Part shown: positions 26,694 to 35,541 of the stretch, piece by piece
Numbering within the stretch: the stretch's first letter is position 1
How the letters are laid out: every line of letters begins with the position of its first letter
Assembly (NCBI GenBank): GCA_016934035.1
Contig: JAFGTP010000023.1
Span: 1-64,000, forward strand
Source: Fidelibacterota bacterium
GTDB lineage: Bacteria; Fidelibacterota; UBA2242; JAFGTP01
Direction: 5' to 3'
Length of the DNA: 64,000 nt
Notes under the pieces: generated by a model
The model's input: the letters and a program-made list of their open reading frames with translations, nothing else
What the model was told of the DNA's origin: nothing
Database searches by the model: none
Made by a program: the position numbers and the translations under genes

Positions 26694-27035
26694 GTGTACG
26701 CGTTATTAATAGTTGTATTCATCATTATTTCAGTATTGTTGGTATTGTCAATCCTATTTCAATCCAGCAAAGGTGACGCACTGTCAGGTACTTTTGGCGG
26801 TCAGGGTGGTTCTATCCTGAGCAACAGAGGAGCTGCAACATTTTTATCAAAAACCAGTACAATATTAGCAGCAGCTTTTTTTATTGTGACTATCTTGATC
26901 AGTTTGTTATCTGCTCCCAGCAATCCTGAAACTGAAAGTGTCATCAGGAAAGAAGCAGATAAGAGAGTTGCTCCTGCAGCCGGTCTTCCCGCACCTCAGG
27001 GTGTTCAGGAAGAAGGCACTGAAACTGAAGAGTAA
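26694..27035 (+). CDS. secG: Preprotein translocase subunit SecG
   Basis: Small subunit of the SecYEG channel in the inner membrane. The 113-residue protein has two membrane helices (about 1-20 and 55-77) around the typical loop FQSSKGDALSGTFGGQGG. The start is GTG, behind an AGGAGA site. A Pro/Glu-rich tail follows the second helix. The link to pgk-tpiA is common in many bacteria. Confidence 0.93.
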   Translation: MYALLIVVFIIISVLLVLSILFQSSKGDALSGTFGGQGGSILSNRGAATFLSKTSTILAAAFFIVTILISLLSAPSNPETESVIRKEADKRVAPAAGLPAPQGVQEEGTETEE

Positions 27036-27060
27036 TAGTCTTAACTATTGCTTTTTGATA

Positions 27061-27145
27061 GCCGAGGTGGTGGAATTGGTAGACACGCATGGTTGAGGGC
27101 CATGTGGGCGATAAGCCTGTACGGGTTCGACTCCCGTCTTCGGCA
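27061..27145 (+). tRNA. tRNA-Leu (anticodon GAG)
   Basis: An 85-base cloverleaf with a seven-pair acceptor (27061-27067 with 27138-27144), a long variable arm typical of tRNA-Leu, the T arm GGGTTCGACTCCC, and anticodon GAG at 27095-27097 in the loop TTGAGGG. CCA is not encoded. It sits between secG and the TPR gene. Confidence 0.97.
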
Positions 27146-27184
27146 CAAATATTAGCGTTCTAAATAATTAAAGGGGAAAATGAC

Positions 27185-28471
27185 ATGAAATTTTATTCTG
27201 TTATGAAAACTTTATTAATAACACTTTTTGTTGTTTCTATAGTGTTCGCAAACGGTGTCCTTCAGGATGTTCAAACGAAAATGGATGAAGGGAATTACCA
27301 GGCTGCGCTTGATTTGATCAAACCCTATGTGGAAGAAAATCCTGAATTGCCTCAGGCGCTGATCTTGGCTGGAAAAATTTACTATCAGCTCGGATATATC
27401 AATGAAGCAAAAGATCTTGTGGATAAGGCCATAAATCTGGACAGAGCCAATCAGGAATACCGTGACTTTCGTAATGAAATGGCCTCTTTTGTGACACAGG
27501 TAACCGAAGCAAGCCGTTCCAAAAACGATGGGAAATATACGGAAGCAAAAGATAAATTTGCTGAACTGTTAAAGCTCAATCCAAATTTTGCCGAAGGCTA
27601 TTTCATGTATGCTCAGGTTTTGTTTCAATTGGATGATGCAAAAAATGGCAGTATCGCTCTTAAAAAAGCCATGGAACTCAGACCCGAAGAAGAAAAATAC
27701 AACCAGGCCTACGCCATGTATGGTCAAAAGTTTCTGGCCGATGGAAATGCACTGCTGGAAAGAAGAGATTATCTGAGAGCAACTAAAAAATTTCAGCAGG
27801 CTTTAATTCTCGATCCTGGTCAGTATCTTGCCTACTACCTGCTTGCCCGCGCTTATTCCGAAGAAAAAAATTACGAAGATGCTTTGCTTGCTCTGGATAA
27901 ATGCATCTCTATCAAGGATGATTATATCAAAGCTTATGTTGTCAAAGGTAATATCTTCATCAAAACCAATAAACTCAATGATGCCATTGCAACTTTTACC
28001 AAAATCACTGAAATTGACCGGGGTTACTATGCTGCGTGGGATAAAATTGGATATATTAACTATACCAAAAAAGATTACGATGCAGCCATTCCTGCCTACA
28101 ATCAGGCTATCAAACTTGACCCTGAAAAATCAAAACCCTATGAAAACCTGGGCGTCATTTATAGTGAGAAAAAAGACTGGGACAACGCTATTACAAATCT
28201 CAAAAAAGCATCAGAACTTAATACTAAAGAAGAAACAATCTGGTACCGCCTGGCAGCCGCTTATAATGCTAAGGGTGATGCCCAAAATGCAAAGGATGCT
28301 GCCGACAAGGCTCTCACTGTTAAACCTAACTGGGCAGCGGCCCAATATGAATTGGGAATTGCAGAACGACGTCTTGGGAATTTGGACCAGGCCAAGAATG
28401 CTTTCAGAATGGCTGCCAAAGATCCAAAATGGAAAAAAGCAGCAGAATTTGAACTAAACTCCGGCAATTAA
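27185..28471 (+). CDS. Secreted TPR-repeat protein
   Basis: A 428-residue protein with an N-terminal signal peptide (to about FANG) followed by roughly ten tetratricopeptide repeats to the C-terminus (e.g. AAWDKIGYINYTKKDYDAAI, PYENLGVIYSEKKDWDNAI). TPR arrays bind other proteins; partners cannot be named. It probably lies in the periplasm. GGGGA precedes the ATG. It has its own terminator. Confidence 0.88.
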   Translation: MKFYSVMKTLLITLFVVSIVFANGVLQDVQTKMDEGNYQAALDLIKPYVEENPELPQALILAGKIYYQLGYINEAKDLVDKAINLDRANQEYRDFRNEMASFVTQVTEASRSKNDGKYTEAKDKFAELLKLNPNFAEGYFMYAQVLFQLDDAKNGSIALKKAMELRPEEEKYNQAYAMYGQKFLADGNALLERRDYLRATKKFQQALILDPGQYLAYYLLARAYSEEKNYEDALLALDKCISIKDDYIKAYVVKGNIFIKTNKLNDAIATFTKITEIDRGYYAAWDKIGYINYTKKDYDAAIPAYNQAIKLDPEKSKPYENLGVIYSEKKDWDNAITNLKKASELNTKEETIWYRLAAAYNAKGDAQNAKDAADKALTVKPNWAAAQYELGIAERRLGNLDQAKNAFRMAAKDPKWKKAAEFELNSGN

Positions 28472-28491
28472 TTATTTTCATACATTTGGAA

Positions 28492-28523
28492 AAGAGGTGA
28501 TCAGAAAATCACCTCTTTTTTTT
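28492..28523 (+). terminator. Rho-independent terminator after the TPR gene
   Basis: Perfect 10-bp stem AAGAGGTGAT (28492-28501) with ATCACCTCTT (28508-28517), six-base loop and an eight-T tail. Confidence 0.92.
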
Positions 28524-28602
28524 GTGAAAAATTTCGATTTGCTGATAAATTGAATTAATTGTTTACTCAGTTGGATTATAAAAAAAATAAACAGGAAAAT
28601 TC

Positions 28603-29457
28603 ATGTTTCTAAATCGATGGGTTACTATTTTTATCTTTTTCTTTTTTATATTATCGTTGGGTCTTGCTCAAAGTGAAACCCATACAAAAAAAGAAAATAA
28701 ACTAATTTTTGTTAAAGGCGGCTATTTTGAAATGGGATCAAAAGATGAAAATGCTCCCCAAGATATCAAACCATTGCACCGGGTCTTTCTGAATGATTTC
28801 TATATTTCTAGCTATGAAGTATCTTATCAGGAATTTATTGATTTTTTGAATAACGCCGGTGTCGGATCAAATGGGATCAAAGAAGGGAAAAAACTATATA
28901 TATTAAACGAAACCGATTGCTCTGTCAGGTATCAGAACGGTATGTTCTATTTTCAAAAATCAAGAGATGCAATGACTGAAAACTATCCGGTTGTCAATGT
29001 TACCTGGTTTGGTGCCCAGGCCTTTTGTGAATGGGCGGGAGGAAGATTGCCCACCGAAGCCGAATGGGAATATGCCGCCAGAGGTGGCCAAAAATCAATT
29101 AATTATGAATATAGTGGCAGTAATAACCTGTTGGAGGTTGCCTGGTATAGTTTTAACAGTGAGAACAAGATATCCCCTGTGGGGCAGAAGAAAGCCAATG
29201 AACTGGGTATCTTTGACATGAGTGGAAACGTATATGAATGGTGCCAGGATTGGTATCATGATACCTATTACCGGACCAGTCCGGAGCAGAACCCATCAGG
29301 GCCGGCAAGTGGATATCAAAAGGTATTGCGTGGGGGTTCCTGGTATAATAATGCTGAATATAACAGAACCACCAGTCGTTTCCGGTTTAATCCAAATAAT
29401 GGCAGCATTTATTATGGTTTCCGCCTGGTAAAAGATGCCAGCCCGTCTCAAAACTGA
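28603..29457 (+). CDS. Secreted formylglycine-generating-enzyme-fold (SUMF1) protein, cysteine-less
   Basis: A 284-residue exported protein with the FGE-sulfatase (SUMF1) domain: VKGGYFEMGSKDENAPQ, VVNVTWFGAQAFCEWAGGRL, PTEAEWEYAARGG, GIFDMSGNVYEWCQDWY, VLRGGSWYNNAEYNRTTSR and YYGFRLVK. True FGEs oxidise a sulfatase cysteine using a cysteine pair in the GGS...C...C segment; here that segment has none, so it is unlikely to generate formylglycine. Proteins of this fold often act as binding or ergothioneine-type relatives. A signal peptide ends near LGLAQ. It stands alone after a terminator. Confidence 0.85.
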   Translation: MFLNRWVTIFIFFFFILSLGLAQSETHTKKENKLIFVKGGYFEMGSKDENAPQDIKPLHRVFLNDFYISSYEVSYQEFIDFLNNAGVGSNGIKEGKKLYILNETDCSVRYQNGMFYFQKSRDAMTENYPVVNVTWFGAQAFCEWAGGRLPTEAEWEYAARGGQKSINYEYSGSNNLLEVAWYSFNSENKISPVGQKKANELGIFDMSGNVYEWCQDWYHDTYYRTSPEQNPSGPASGYQKVLRGGSWYNNAEYNRTTSRFRFNPNNGSIYYGFRLVKDASPSQN

Positions 29458-29617
29458 TAATTTTTATTCTCAATTACCTGTTTATCCAGTATCGAATTCC
29501 ACAGGCTGAACACTCTGGCACCGATCAATTTTATTAAATTTAAAATTTTTACCAAATGGGTTTGAATTTAATATTACAAATTTGTATATATATTAAGAAT
29601 TTTATTCGAGGGAAAAT

Positions 29618-29989
29618 TTGATAAAATTGGGCACAGACATCATTGAAGTTATCCGGATAAAAAATTCCATAGAAAAATACGGTGAAAAGTTTCTAAAAAA
29701 AGTCTTTTCTGAGCGGGAAATTGAATATTGTAAAAAATTTAAGTATTCCGATGAACGGTTTGCCGGAAAATTTGCTGCTAAAGAAGCTACACAAAAGGCC
29801 TTAATGGCCAAAATGCCTGACACCACTTTTCCCCTTAATCAGATTGAAATTCAAAATGATGATTTTGGCCGTCCGGTAATATACCTGACCGGTGAATTGG
29901 AAAAATATAATCAAAAATACAGATTGGAAGTATCTGTGTCCCATATAAAAGAAATCGCAACCGCAACAACAATTTTGGTGGAAAAATGA
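29618..29989 (+). CDS. acpS: Holo-[acyl-carrier-protein] synthase
   Basis: Transfers 4'-phosphopantetheine from CoA to acyl carrier protein. The 123-residue protein has LGTDIIEVIRI (metal-binding Asp), FSEREIEYCKK and FAGKFAAKEATQKAL (metal-binding Glu and Lys). The start is TTG behind GAGGGA, giving the usual family N-terminus; no ATG is available. Its stop overlaps nnrE/nnrD by four bases. Confidence 0.95.
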   Translation: MIKLGTDIIEVIRIKNSIEKYGEKFLKKVFSEREIEYCKKFKYSDERFAGKFAAKEATQKALMAKMPDTTFPLNQIEIQNDDFGRPVIYLTGELEKYNQKYRLEVSVSHIKEIATATTILVEK

Positions 29990-31557
29990 AAGAATATATT
30001 TTATCAAATGCAGAAGCAAAAATGGTTGACGAATACACCATCAGCCAGTTGGGAATTCCGGGAAAACAGTTAATGAAAACTGCTGGTAATTTCGTAACCC
30101 TGAAGGCCAAATTATTTCTGAAACATCTTCCCGGGAGTCGTATTGATGTTTTTTGTGGCACCGGGAATAATGGTGGTGACGGATTTGTCGCTGCTGCTGA
30201 ATTACAGGACATGGGAGCCTTTGTCAATGTCTGGATTGTTGGTGATAAAGAAAAAATTCAAGGCGATGCGCTGTATTTTTTTAAGGAATGTGAAAAAGAA
30301 TATGTGGCCGTTGATACCATAAACAAAAAAGAAGATTTGAAAAAATTGGAAAAATTGCATGAAACTGATTTAATAATCGATGCGCTGCTTGGCACTGGTT
30401 TTCGGGGTCAGGTTGAGGGAATCCTCGCTGATGTCATTGGCCTCATCAATGAAATAGAACATCCTGTCCAGCATCCAGTCCTGGCTGTTGATATTCCCTC
30501 TGGCATTGATGGGGATACCGGAAAAGTCGGTGGCATTGCCATAAAAGCCATGAAAACTGTGACAATGGGATTTTTAAAACGGGGACTTCTGTATAATGAT
30601 GGACCAAAATATGCCGGACAGATATTTTTGGCGGACCTCAAATATCCCGATGAAAGCTTTTCAGTACTAGACTCGCCAACTTATTATTATCACAAATATG
30701 ATCTGGTCCATGTCTTCCCGGACATTCCCTATAATGCCTATAAAAATTTGATGGGTAAAGTTTTGGTCATTGCCGGATCAAAAGGAATGACCGGAGCTGC
30801 TTATCTGGCCAGTATGGCGGCCCAGAAAAGTGGTGCAGGTCTGGTCATCAATGCGATTCCTGAAAGTCTCAATTCAATCATGGAAATGAAACTGACTGAG
30901 GTTATGACATGGCCTGTGCCTGAATCAAAAGAGCAAACCTTTTGTCCTGAAAGTATGGCGTTGCTGGAAGAAAAAATCAACTGGGCAGATGTCATAGTCT
31001 TCGGACCAGGAGTTTCAGGCACTGAGAGTGTGATGGAATTCGGTCGAAAATTGTTGACAAAAACCAATAAACCAATCATCATTGATGCTGATGGCTTGAA
31101 AATATTTGTTGATAACCTTGAATTAATGAAATCTCATCCCAATTTGATTATTACACCGCATATGGGGGAATTTGGCCGACTGTTAAAAAAAGAACCCGAT
31201 GAAATTCGAGTAGACCGAATAACTTTTGCAAAAGAATTTGTCAAAGAATACAAGTGTCAATTATTATTAAAAGGGGCCCACTCAATATCCATTAATAAGG
31301 ACATGACAACAGCCATCAATTCTACCGGAAATCCTGCCCTGGCCACAGCCGGTTCCGGTGATATTCTTTCCGGAATTATTGCTGGCTTTATTGCTCAGGG
31401 AATTGATAAGTTTGAGGCTGTTACAGCAGCAATGGCTGTCCATGGCTATGCAGCGGATTTGGCTACCCGGGAATTTGGAATCCGGGGACTGACAGCCACC
31501 GATTTATTGAAATACATTCCCATGGTACTGAGAGAATTTGACAAAGTTGGAGTATGA
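29986..31557 (+). CDS. nnr: Bifunctional NAD(P)H-hydrate epimerase / ADP-dependent dehydratase
   Basis: Repairs hydrated NAD(P)H. The 523-residue fusion has an epimerase (YjeF-N) domain with CGTGNNGGDGFVAA near 47-60 and LLGTGFRG, then a dehydratase (carbohydrate-kinase-like) domain with GSKGMTGAAYLASMAA, ITPHMGEFGRLL, LLKGAHSI and the catalytic NPALATAGSGDILSG. Genes for acpS and nnr are often adjacent in bacteria. Overlaps both neighbours by four bases. Confidence 0.95.
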   Translation: MKEYILSNAEAKMVDEYTISQLGIPGKQLMKTAGNFVTLKAKLFLKHLPGSRIDVFCGTGNNGGDGFVAAAELQDMGAFVNVWIVGDKEKIQGDALYFFKECEKEYVAVDTINKKEDLKKLEKLHETDLIIDALLGTGFRGQVEGILADVIGLINEIEHPVQHPVLAVDIPSGIDGDTGKVGGIAIKAMKTVTMGFLKRGLLYNDGPKYAGQIFLADLKYPDESFSVLDSPTYYYHKYDLVHVFPDIPYNAYKNLMGKVLVIAGSKGMTGAAYLASMAAQKSGAGLVINAIPESLNSIMEMKLTEVMTWPVPESKEQTFCPESMALLEEKINWADVIVFGPGVSGTESVMEFGRKLLTKTNKPIIIDADGLKIFVDNLELMKSHPNLIITPHMGEFGRLLKKEPDEIRVDRITFAKEFVKEYKCQLLLKGAHSISINKDMTTAINSTGNPALATAGSGDILSGIIAGFIAQGIDKFEAVTAAMAVHGYAADLATREFGIRGLTATDLLKYIPMVLREFDKVGV

Positions 31558-31958
31558 AAAGGAAATTACTGGTTTTACCCTGGTTGCTTTATTCAGGGCT
31601 GATCTATATATTGTCATCCCATGAACTGGATAAACTTCCTAAAAGCACCATATTGGGTTGGGATAAATTATTGCACGTGGTTGAATATTCGGGTTATTCC
31701 TTTCTGGCTGCCGTTGCTGTACTTAGTTTTGCCTTACCCAGAAACCGGTTCAATCTCTACCTGGTTGCCTTCCTGATGACTTTATTTTTTGGCGCCAGTG
31801 ATGAATTCCATCAGTACTTTATTCCAGGCAGAAGCTGCTCCTTTTATGATTTTGTGGCGGACTTCGTTGGTGGAATTTTAGGATTGATTATATTTCAGAA
31901 ATCAAAATTGGTCAATAAATTACAGCATGATAATACTGGAAAAACTGATTGTAAATAA
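31554..31958 (+). CDS. VanZ-like membrane protein
   Basis: A 134-residue inner-membrane protein with about four helices and the VanZ-like pattern: LIYILSSHELDKLP, WDKLLHVVEYSGYSFLA, FFGASDEFHQYFIPGRSCSFYDFVADFVGG. The conserved His and Asp/Glu/Arg in the last two segments are typical. VanZ confers low teicoplanin resistance in enterococci, but most members have no known function. It overlaps nnr by four bases and recN by 32 bases. Confidence 0.88.
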   Translation: MKRKLLVLPWLLYSGLIYILSSHELDKLPKSTILGWDKLLHVVEYSGYSFLAAVAVLSFALPRNRFNLYLVAFLMTLFFGASDEFHQYFIPGRSCSFYDFVADFVGGILGLIIFQKSKLVNKLQHDNTGKTDCK

Positions 31959-33597
31959 TTACGCGATTATCGATAATATTGAAGTCAATTTCAGGCCGGG
32001 CTTTAATGTTATCACAGGAGAGACCGGCGCTGGTAAATCCATTGTTATTCATGCCCTTAATTTGGCCTTGGGTCAAAAAGCAGATATTTCAAAAATCCGA
32101 TCCGGAGCCCAGGAGGCAGAGGTTGTTTCCCGATTCCGAATTTATAATGATTTACCTGCGGCCCTTCAAATTTTTTTAAAAGAAAATGAGTTGCCCTTTG
32201 ATGGCACAACTCTCCATTTGAAACGAAAAATGTTTGATACCGGACGCTCCTTTGCCTGGATTAACGATAAACCCTGCTCAATTAATTTGTTGAAATCTTT
32301 AGGGGCCTTTTTAGTGGATATGCATGGCCAGCATGCCCATCAACAGCTGCTAAATGTGGAAACCCATCTTGATTATCTGGACAACTACGGCAATTATGAC
32401 GAACTCCTGACTACCGTCAAAGAACGCTGGCAAAACCTTAATTTTCTCAAAAATAAACTCACCTTGTTGCTACAGAAGCAACAACTAAACAAAGAGAAAC
32501 AAGAACTCTGGCAATTTCAGTTTGATGAGATTTCCCGAGTTGACCCGCAGCCCGGAGAACTTGAGGAACTGGAAAAAGAGCAAAAACTGCTGGCCAACGC
32601 CGAACGCTATCATGAATTGGCCCATAGAATCACCCAATCTGTTTATGAAGGTGATGAAACGATTTATAACCAACTCCAGATGATAATTCAGCAATTGCGG
32701 GAATTGAATGCTATCAGTCATGAATTTGACACCTATTTGAATTCTCTTGAGCAAACCCAGTACTTGTTTCAGGAGCTTTCCAACGATGTATCGAATTCTG
32801 CCGATAATATTGAATACAACCCCTTACGTCTGGAGGAAATCAGTAACCGTCTGGAGGCAATTTTCAGACTCCAAAAAAAATATGGTTCGAATATTGAAGA
32901 TATCGTAAAGTATAAACATGAACTGGATGAGAAACTAAACCAGGAAGGCAGTCTTGAATTTGACATCATGCAAGTGAGGAAATCTGTGAAAGAGGCTGAA
33001 AAACAATTTTTGGATTCTGTGGGGAAATTATCCAAAGTTCGTCAGAAAACAGCATCCAGTTTTGAGAAAGACATCGAAAACCAATTGATAAAGTTAGGTT
33101 TTCAGCACAGTAAATTTGAAGTAAAAATCAACACTTTTGAAACACCAAATGAGAGAGGGATTGATTGTGTTGAGTTTTACATCCGGACAAACCCGGGTGA
33201 ACCCATGCGACCTTTGGTAGAGACCGTTTCCGGCGGCGAAGTATCACGAATCATGCTGGCATTAAAATCCATTCTGGCTGCCGGGGACAATATTCCGGTA
33301 CTGATTTTTGATGAAATCGATACAGGAATTTCCGGCCAGATAGCCCGAATTGTAGGTGAGGAGATGGTCAATTTGTCCAGCAACCACCAGATCCTCTGTA
33401 TCACCCATTTACCCCAAATTGCCAGTTTGGGGAAAACTCATCTCGCCGTACGTAAAAAAATCGTCAACAACCGCAGTGTGACCTACATGGAAAACCTGGA
33501 TGAGATCCAAAGAGTTGATGAGGTGGCGCAATTGATCGGTGGCAAAGAAGTCACTGAGAGTGGGCTCAATCAGGCGAGGGAGTTGTTAAATTTGTAG
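31927..33597 (+). CDS. recN: DNA repair protein RecN
   Basis: An SMC-like ATPase for double-strand break repair. The 556-residue protein has Walker A GETGAGKS near 35-42, MHGQHAHQQLL, a central coiled coil (about 160-360), signature VSGGEVSRIMLALKS and Walker B VLIFDEIDTGISG. The first ATG gives the usual N-terminus, so the 32-base overlap with the VanZ-like gene appears real. It ends the acpS-nnr-vanZ-recN run and converges on the TRAP genes. Confidence 0.96.
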   Translation: MIILEKLIVNNYAIIDNIEVNFRPGFNVITGETGAGKSIVIHALNLALGQKADISKIRSGAQEAEVVSRFRIYNDLPAALQIFLKENELPFDGTTLHLKRKMFDTGRSFAWINDKPCSINLLKSLGAFLVDMHGQHAHQQLLNVETHLDYLDNYGNYDELLTTVKERWQNLNFLKNKLTLLLQKQQLNKEKQELWQFQFDEISRVDPQPGELEELEKEQKLLANAERYHELAHRITQSVYEGDETIYNQLQMIIQQLRELNAISHEFDTYLNSLEQTQYLFQELSNDVSNSADNIEYNPLRLEEISNRLEAIFRLQKKYGSNIEDIVKYKHELDEKLNQEGSLEFDIMQVRKSVKEAEKQFLDSVGKLSKVRQKTASSFEKDIENQLIKLGFQHSKFEVKINTFETPNERGIDCVEFYIRTNPGEPMRPLVETVSGGEVSRIMLALKSILAAGDNIPVLIFDEIDTGISGQIARIVGEEMVNLSSNHQILCITHLPQIASLGKTHLAVRKKIVNNRSVTYMENLDEIQRVDEVAQLIGGKEVTESGLNQARELLNL

Positions 33598-33755
33598 GAC
33601 ATTCAGTTTTATTTGATATTCAAATTTGGCTTATTTATAAATCTGGTAAATTACCTGGCAGAATAGAAAAGTTCTTTATTGTCTTCCTGTGCGGGCCTTC
33701 TCTGAGGAATCGGTGGACGTGGAAAGTTTCAAAGTTCCGCAGATAGTTTTCCCGT

Positions 33756-33785
33756 TTTTGAGCCTGACAGAGGTTGGGCTCAAAA
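33756..33785. repeat. Inverted repeat in the recN/TRAP convergent gap
   Basis: TTTTGAGCC (33756-33764) pairs with GGCTCAAAA (33777-33785). It lies between the two convergent stops but has no T tail on either strand, so a terminator role is uncertain. Confidence 0.35.
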
Positions 33786-33796
33786 TCAAAGATCAG

Positions 33797-35065
33797 TTAA
33801 AATACCCAATCTACCAGGAATAGTGAAATCTGTGGAATATAGGTAATCAGAAACAATCCAAGTAAAAGAATTATCAGAAATGGCAGGCTCATTCTGTAGA
33901 GACTAATGATCGATTTCTTGAAACGAAAACTGGAGATAAAGAGGTTCATACCGACCGGTGGTGTCATATATCCGATTTCAAGATTTGCCAGAAAGATGAT
34001 ACCTAAATGCAGGGGATCAATACCATAAACTTGTGAAATCGGTACAATCAGAGGCACGACAATAATGATGGCAGAGAAAATATCCAGCACTGCACCGGTG
34101 ATCAGTAAAAAAATATTTAGCAGAAATAAAAAAGCGAATTTTGATGAAATATTGGCCTGGATAAATTCCAATGCAATTTGTGGAACCTGTGCATCAATCA
34201 GATAAGCAGTAAATCCCATTGAAGCAGCCAGAATGATCAAAATTCCGCCGATGAGGCGAGTACTGTCTGCAAAAATTTTCAGGGTGTGTTTTTTTACTGA
34301 CAGGTCCTTTTTTATAAAAAATTGAACAATAATTACATAGAAGGCGGTCAATGCTGAGGCTTCGACCACCGTCATCAGGCCACTGTAGATTCCCCCCAAA
34401 ATGATGATGGGGATTGGAATTTCCCAGGCAGCATTTTTGACGGAAGATTTCAATTTTGAAAATGAGAATTTGGAAAAGTCAATTCTGGCATTTACATCTT
34501 TTCTGACAGAGAAAATTGATAATAAGAGAATCAGTAAAATCCCTGGAATAATTCCTGCGATAAAAAGATGGTCTATCTGGACCTGAGCGATTATTCCGTA
34601 TAAGATCAGGGGTAAACTGGGGGGAAACAATAAACCCAGACTGCCGGAACAGGTAATCAGTCCCGTGGTGAACTCATCACTGTATTCCTGATTTCGTAAA
34701 ATCGGGTAGAGTAGGCCGCCGAGGGCAATAATGGTTATTCCCGAAGCGCCCGTAAAACAGGTGAAAACAGCCATAATGACAAGTGCAACAATGGCGATTC
34801 CGCCGGGCAGAAAACCGATGACCGCATCGATCAGATCAAAAAGCCTTTTAGGCGCTTTGCTCTCGGCTAGTGTATAGCCTGCCAGAGTGAACAACGGAAT
34901 GGCCATCAAGGTCGGCGCGGAGGCCAGGCGGTACAATTCGGCGATGACCACTGTGGGATTGATTCCATCCTTGGCAAAGAAGGAAAGCGTGATTCCACCG
35001 ACTGCAGCAAAAAGTGGCAATCCTAAAATAATGAGCAGAAGGAGAAAAATAATCAACGGGATCAT
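33797..35065 (-). CDS. dctM: TRAP transporter large permease (DctM-type)
   Basis: The 422-residue ion-coupled membrane subunit of a tripartite ATP-independent periplasmic transporter. It has about 12 helices and family motifs such as PLFAAVGG near the N-terminus, IALGGLLYPILRNQEYSDEF, GSLGLLFPPSLPLILYG and LEIGYMTPPVGMNLFI. It moves the ligand caught by DctP across the inner membrane. It overlaps DctQ by four bases. The substrate (often a carboxylic acid) is not revealed. Confidence 0.93.
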   Translation of the reverse strand: MIPLIIFLLLLIILGLPLFAAVGGITLSFFAKDGINPTVVIAELYRLASAPTLMAIPLFTLAGYTLAESKAPKRLFDLIDAVIGFLPGGIAIVALVIMAVFTCFTGASGITIIALGGLLYPILRNQEYSDEFTTGLITCSGSLGLLFPPSLPLILYGIIAQVQIDHLFIAGIIPGILLILLLSIFSVRKDVNARIDFSKFSFSKLKSSVKNAAWEIPIPIIILGGIYSGLMTVVEASALTAFYVIIVQFFIKKDLSVKKHTLKIFADSTRLIGGILIILAASMGFTAYLIDAQVPQIALEFIQANISSKFAFLFLLNIFLLITGAVLDIFSAIIIVVPLIVPISQVYGIDPLHLGIIFLANLEIGYMTPPVGMNLFISSFRFKKSIISLYRMSLPFLIILLLGLFLITYIPQISLFLVDWVF

Positions 35066-35541
35066 GGCGTTTCCTTTTCATCAAAAATATTGAGCAGGAA
35101 AGCAAGGGCGATGAAGGTGAAGCCGATGGGGATGATTATCTGAAAGGTCCAGGCGGGAAACTGATCAGCAATTTTGGATGCAAATTCAATCTCAAATTTT
35201 AAAAAATTGACCGAGAAATAAGCCAAAAACCCGGTTATCATTACGGCAGTAAAATTTGTCAAAATTAAGAGAATTTTTTGGACCTTGCCTTTCAGAAACC
35301 GGGGCATGATGTCAATGGCGATATGTTTTTCAGCCAGGGTCGTGAGAATCCCTCCGGTAAAGGTCAGCCAGATGACGCCTTGTCGTGCAATTTCACCGGC
35401 AATAGTCAGGTTAATCCCAAACAAATTACGCAGAAAGATCTGGGTTATGGTGATCAGTAACATGGCTGATAAAATAACCAAAGAGAACCAGCTAAAGAAC
35501 TTTTCTAAAGAGAGCTTCAGAGATTTTGCTAAATTTTTCAT
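35062..35541 (-). CDS. dctQ: TRAP transporter small permease (DctQ-type)
   Basis: The 159-residue four-helix subunit that pairs with DctM. Helices lie near 15-37, 50-70, 90-112 and 132-152. GEIARQGVIWLTFTGGI and AEKHIAIDIMPRFL are typical DctQ segments. Overlaps dctM and dctP by four bases each. Confidence 0.92.
   Translation of the reverse strand: MKNLAKSLKLSLEKFFSWFSLVILSAMLLITITQIFLRNLFGINLTIAGEIARQGVIWLTFTGGILTTLAEKHIAIDIMPRFLKGKVQKILLILTNFTAVMITGFLAYFSVNFLKFEIEFASKIADQFPAWTFQIIIPIGFTFIALAFLLNIFDEKETP

Noticed and set aside
27034-27055. Small stem AATAGT/ACTATT after secG as terminator
   Set aside because: Six A/T-rich pairs and a short T run just before tRNA-Leu; too weak to call.
27828-28457. 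Open frame of 209 codons on the plus strand
   Set aside because: Out of frame within the TPR gene; its low-complexity sequence repeats with the TPR period, so it is a shadow.
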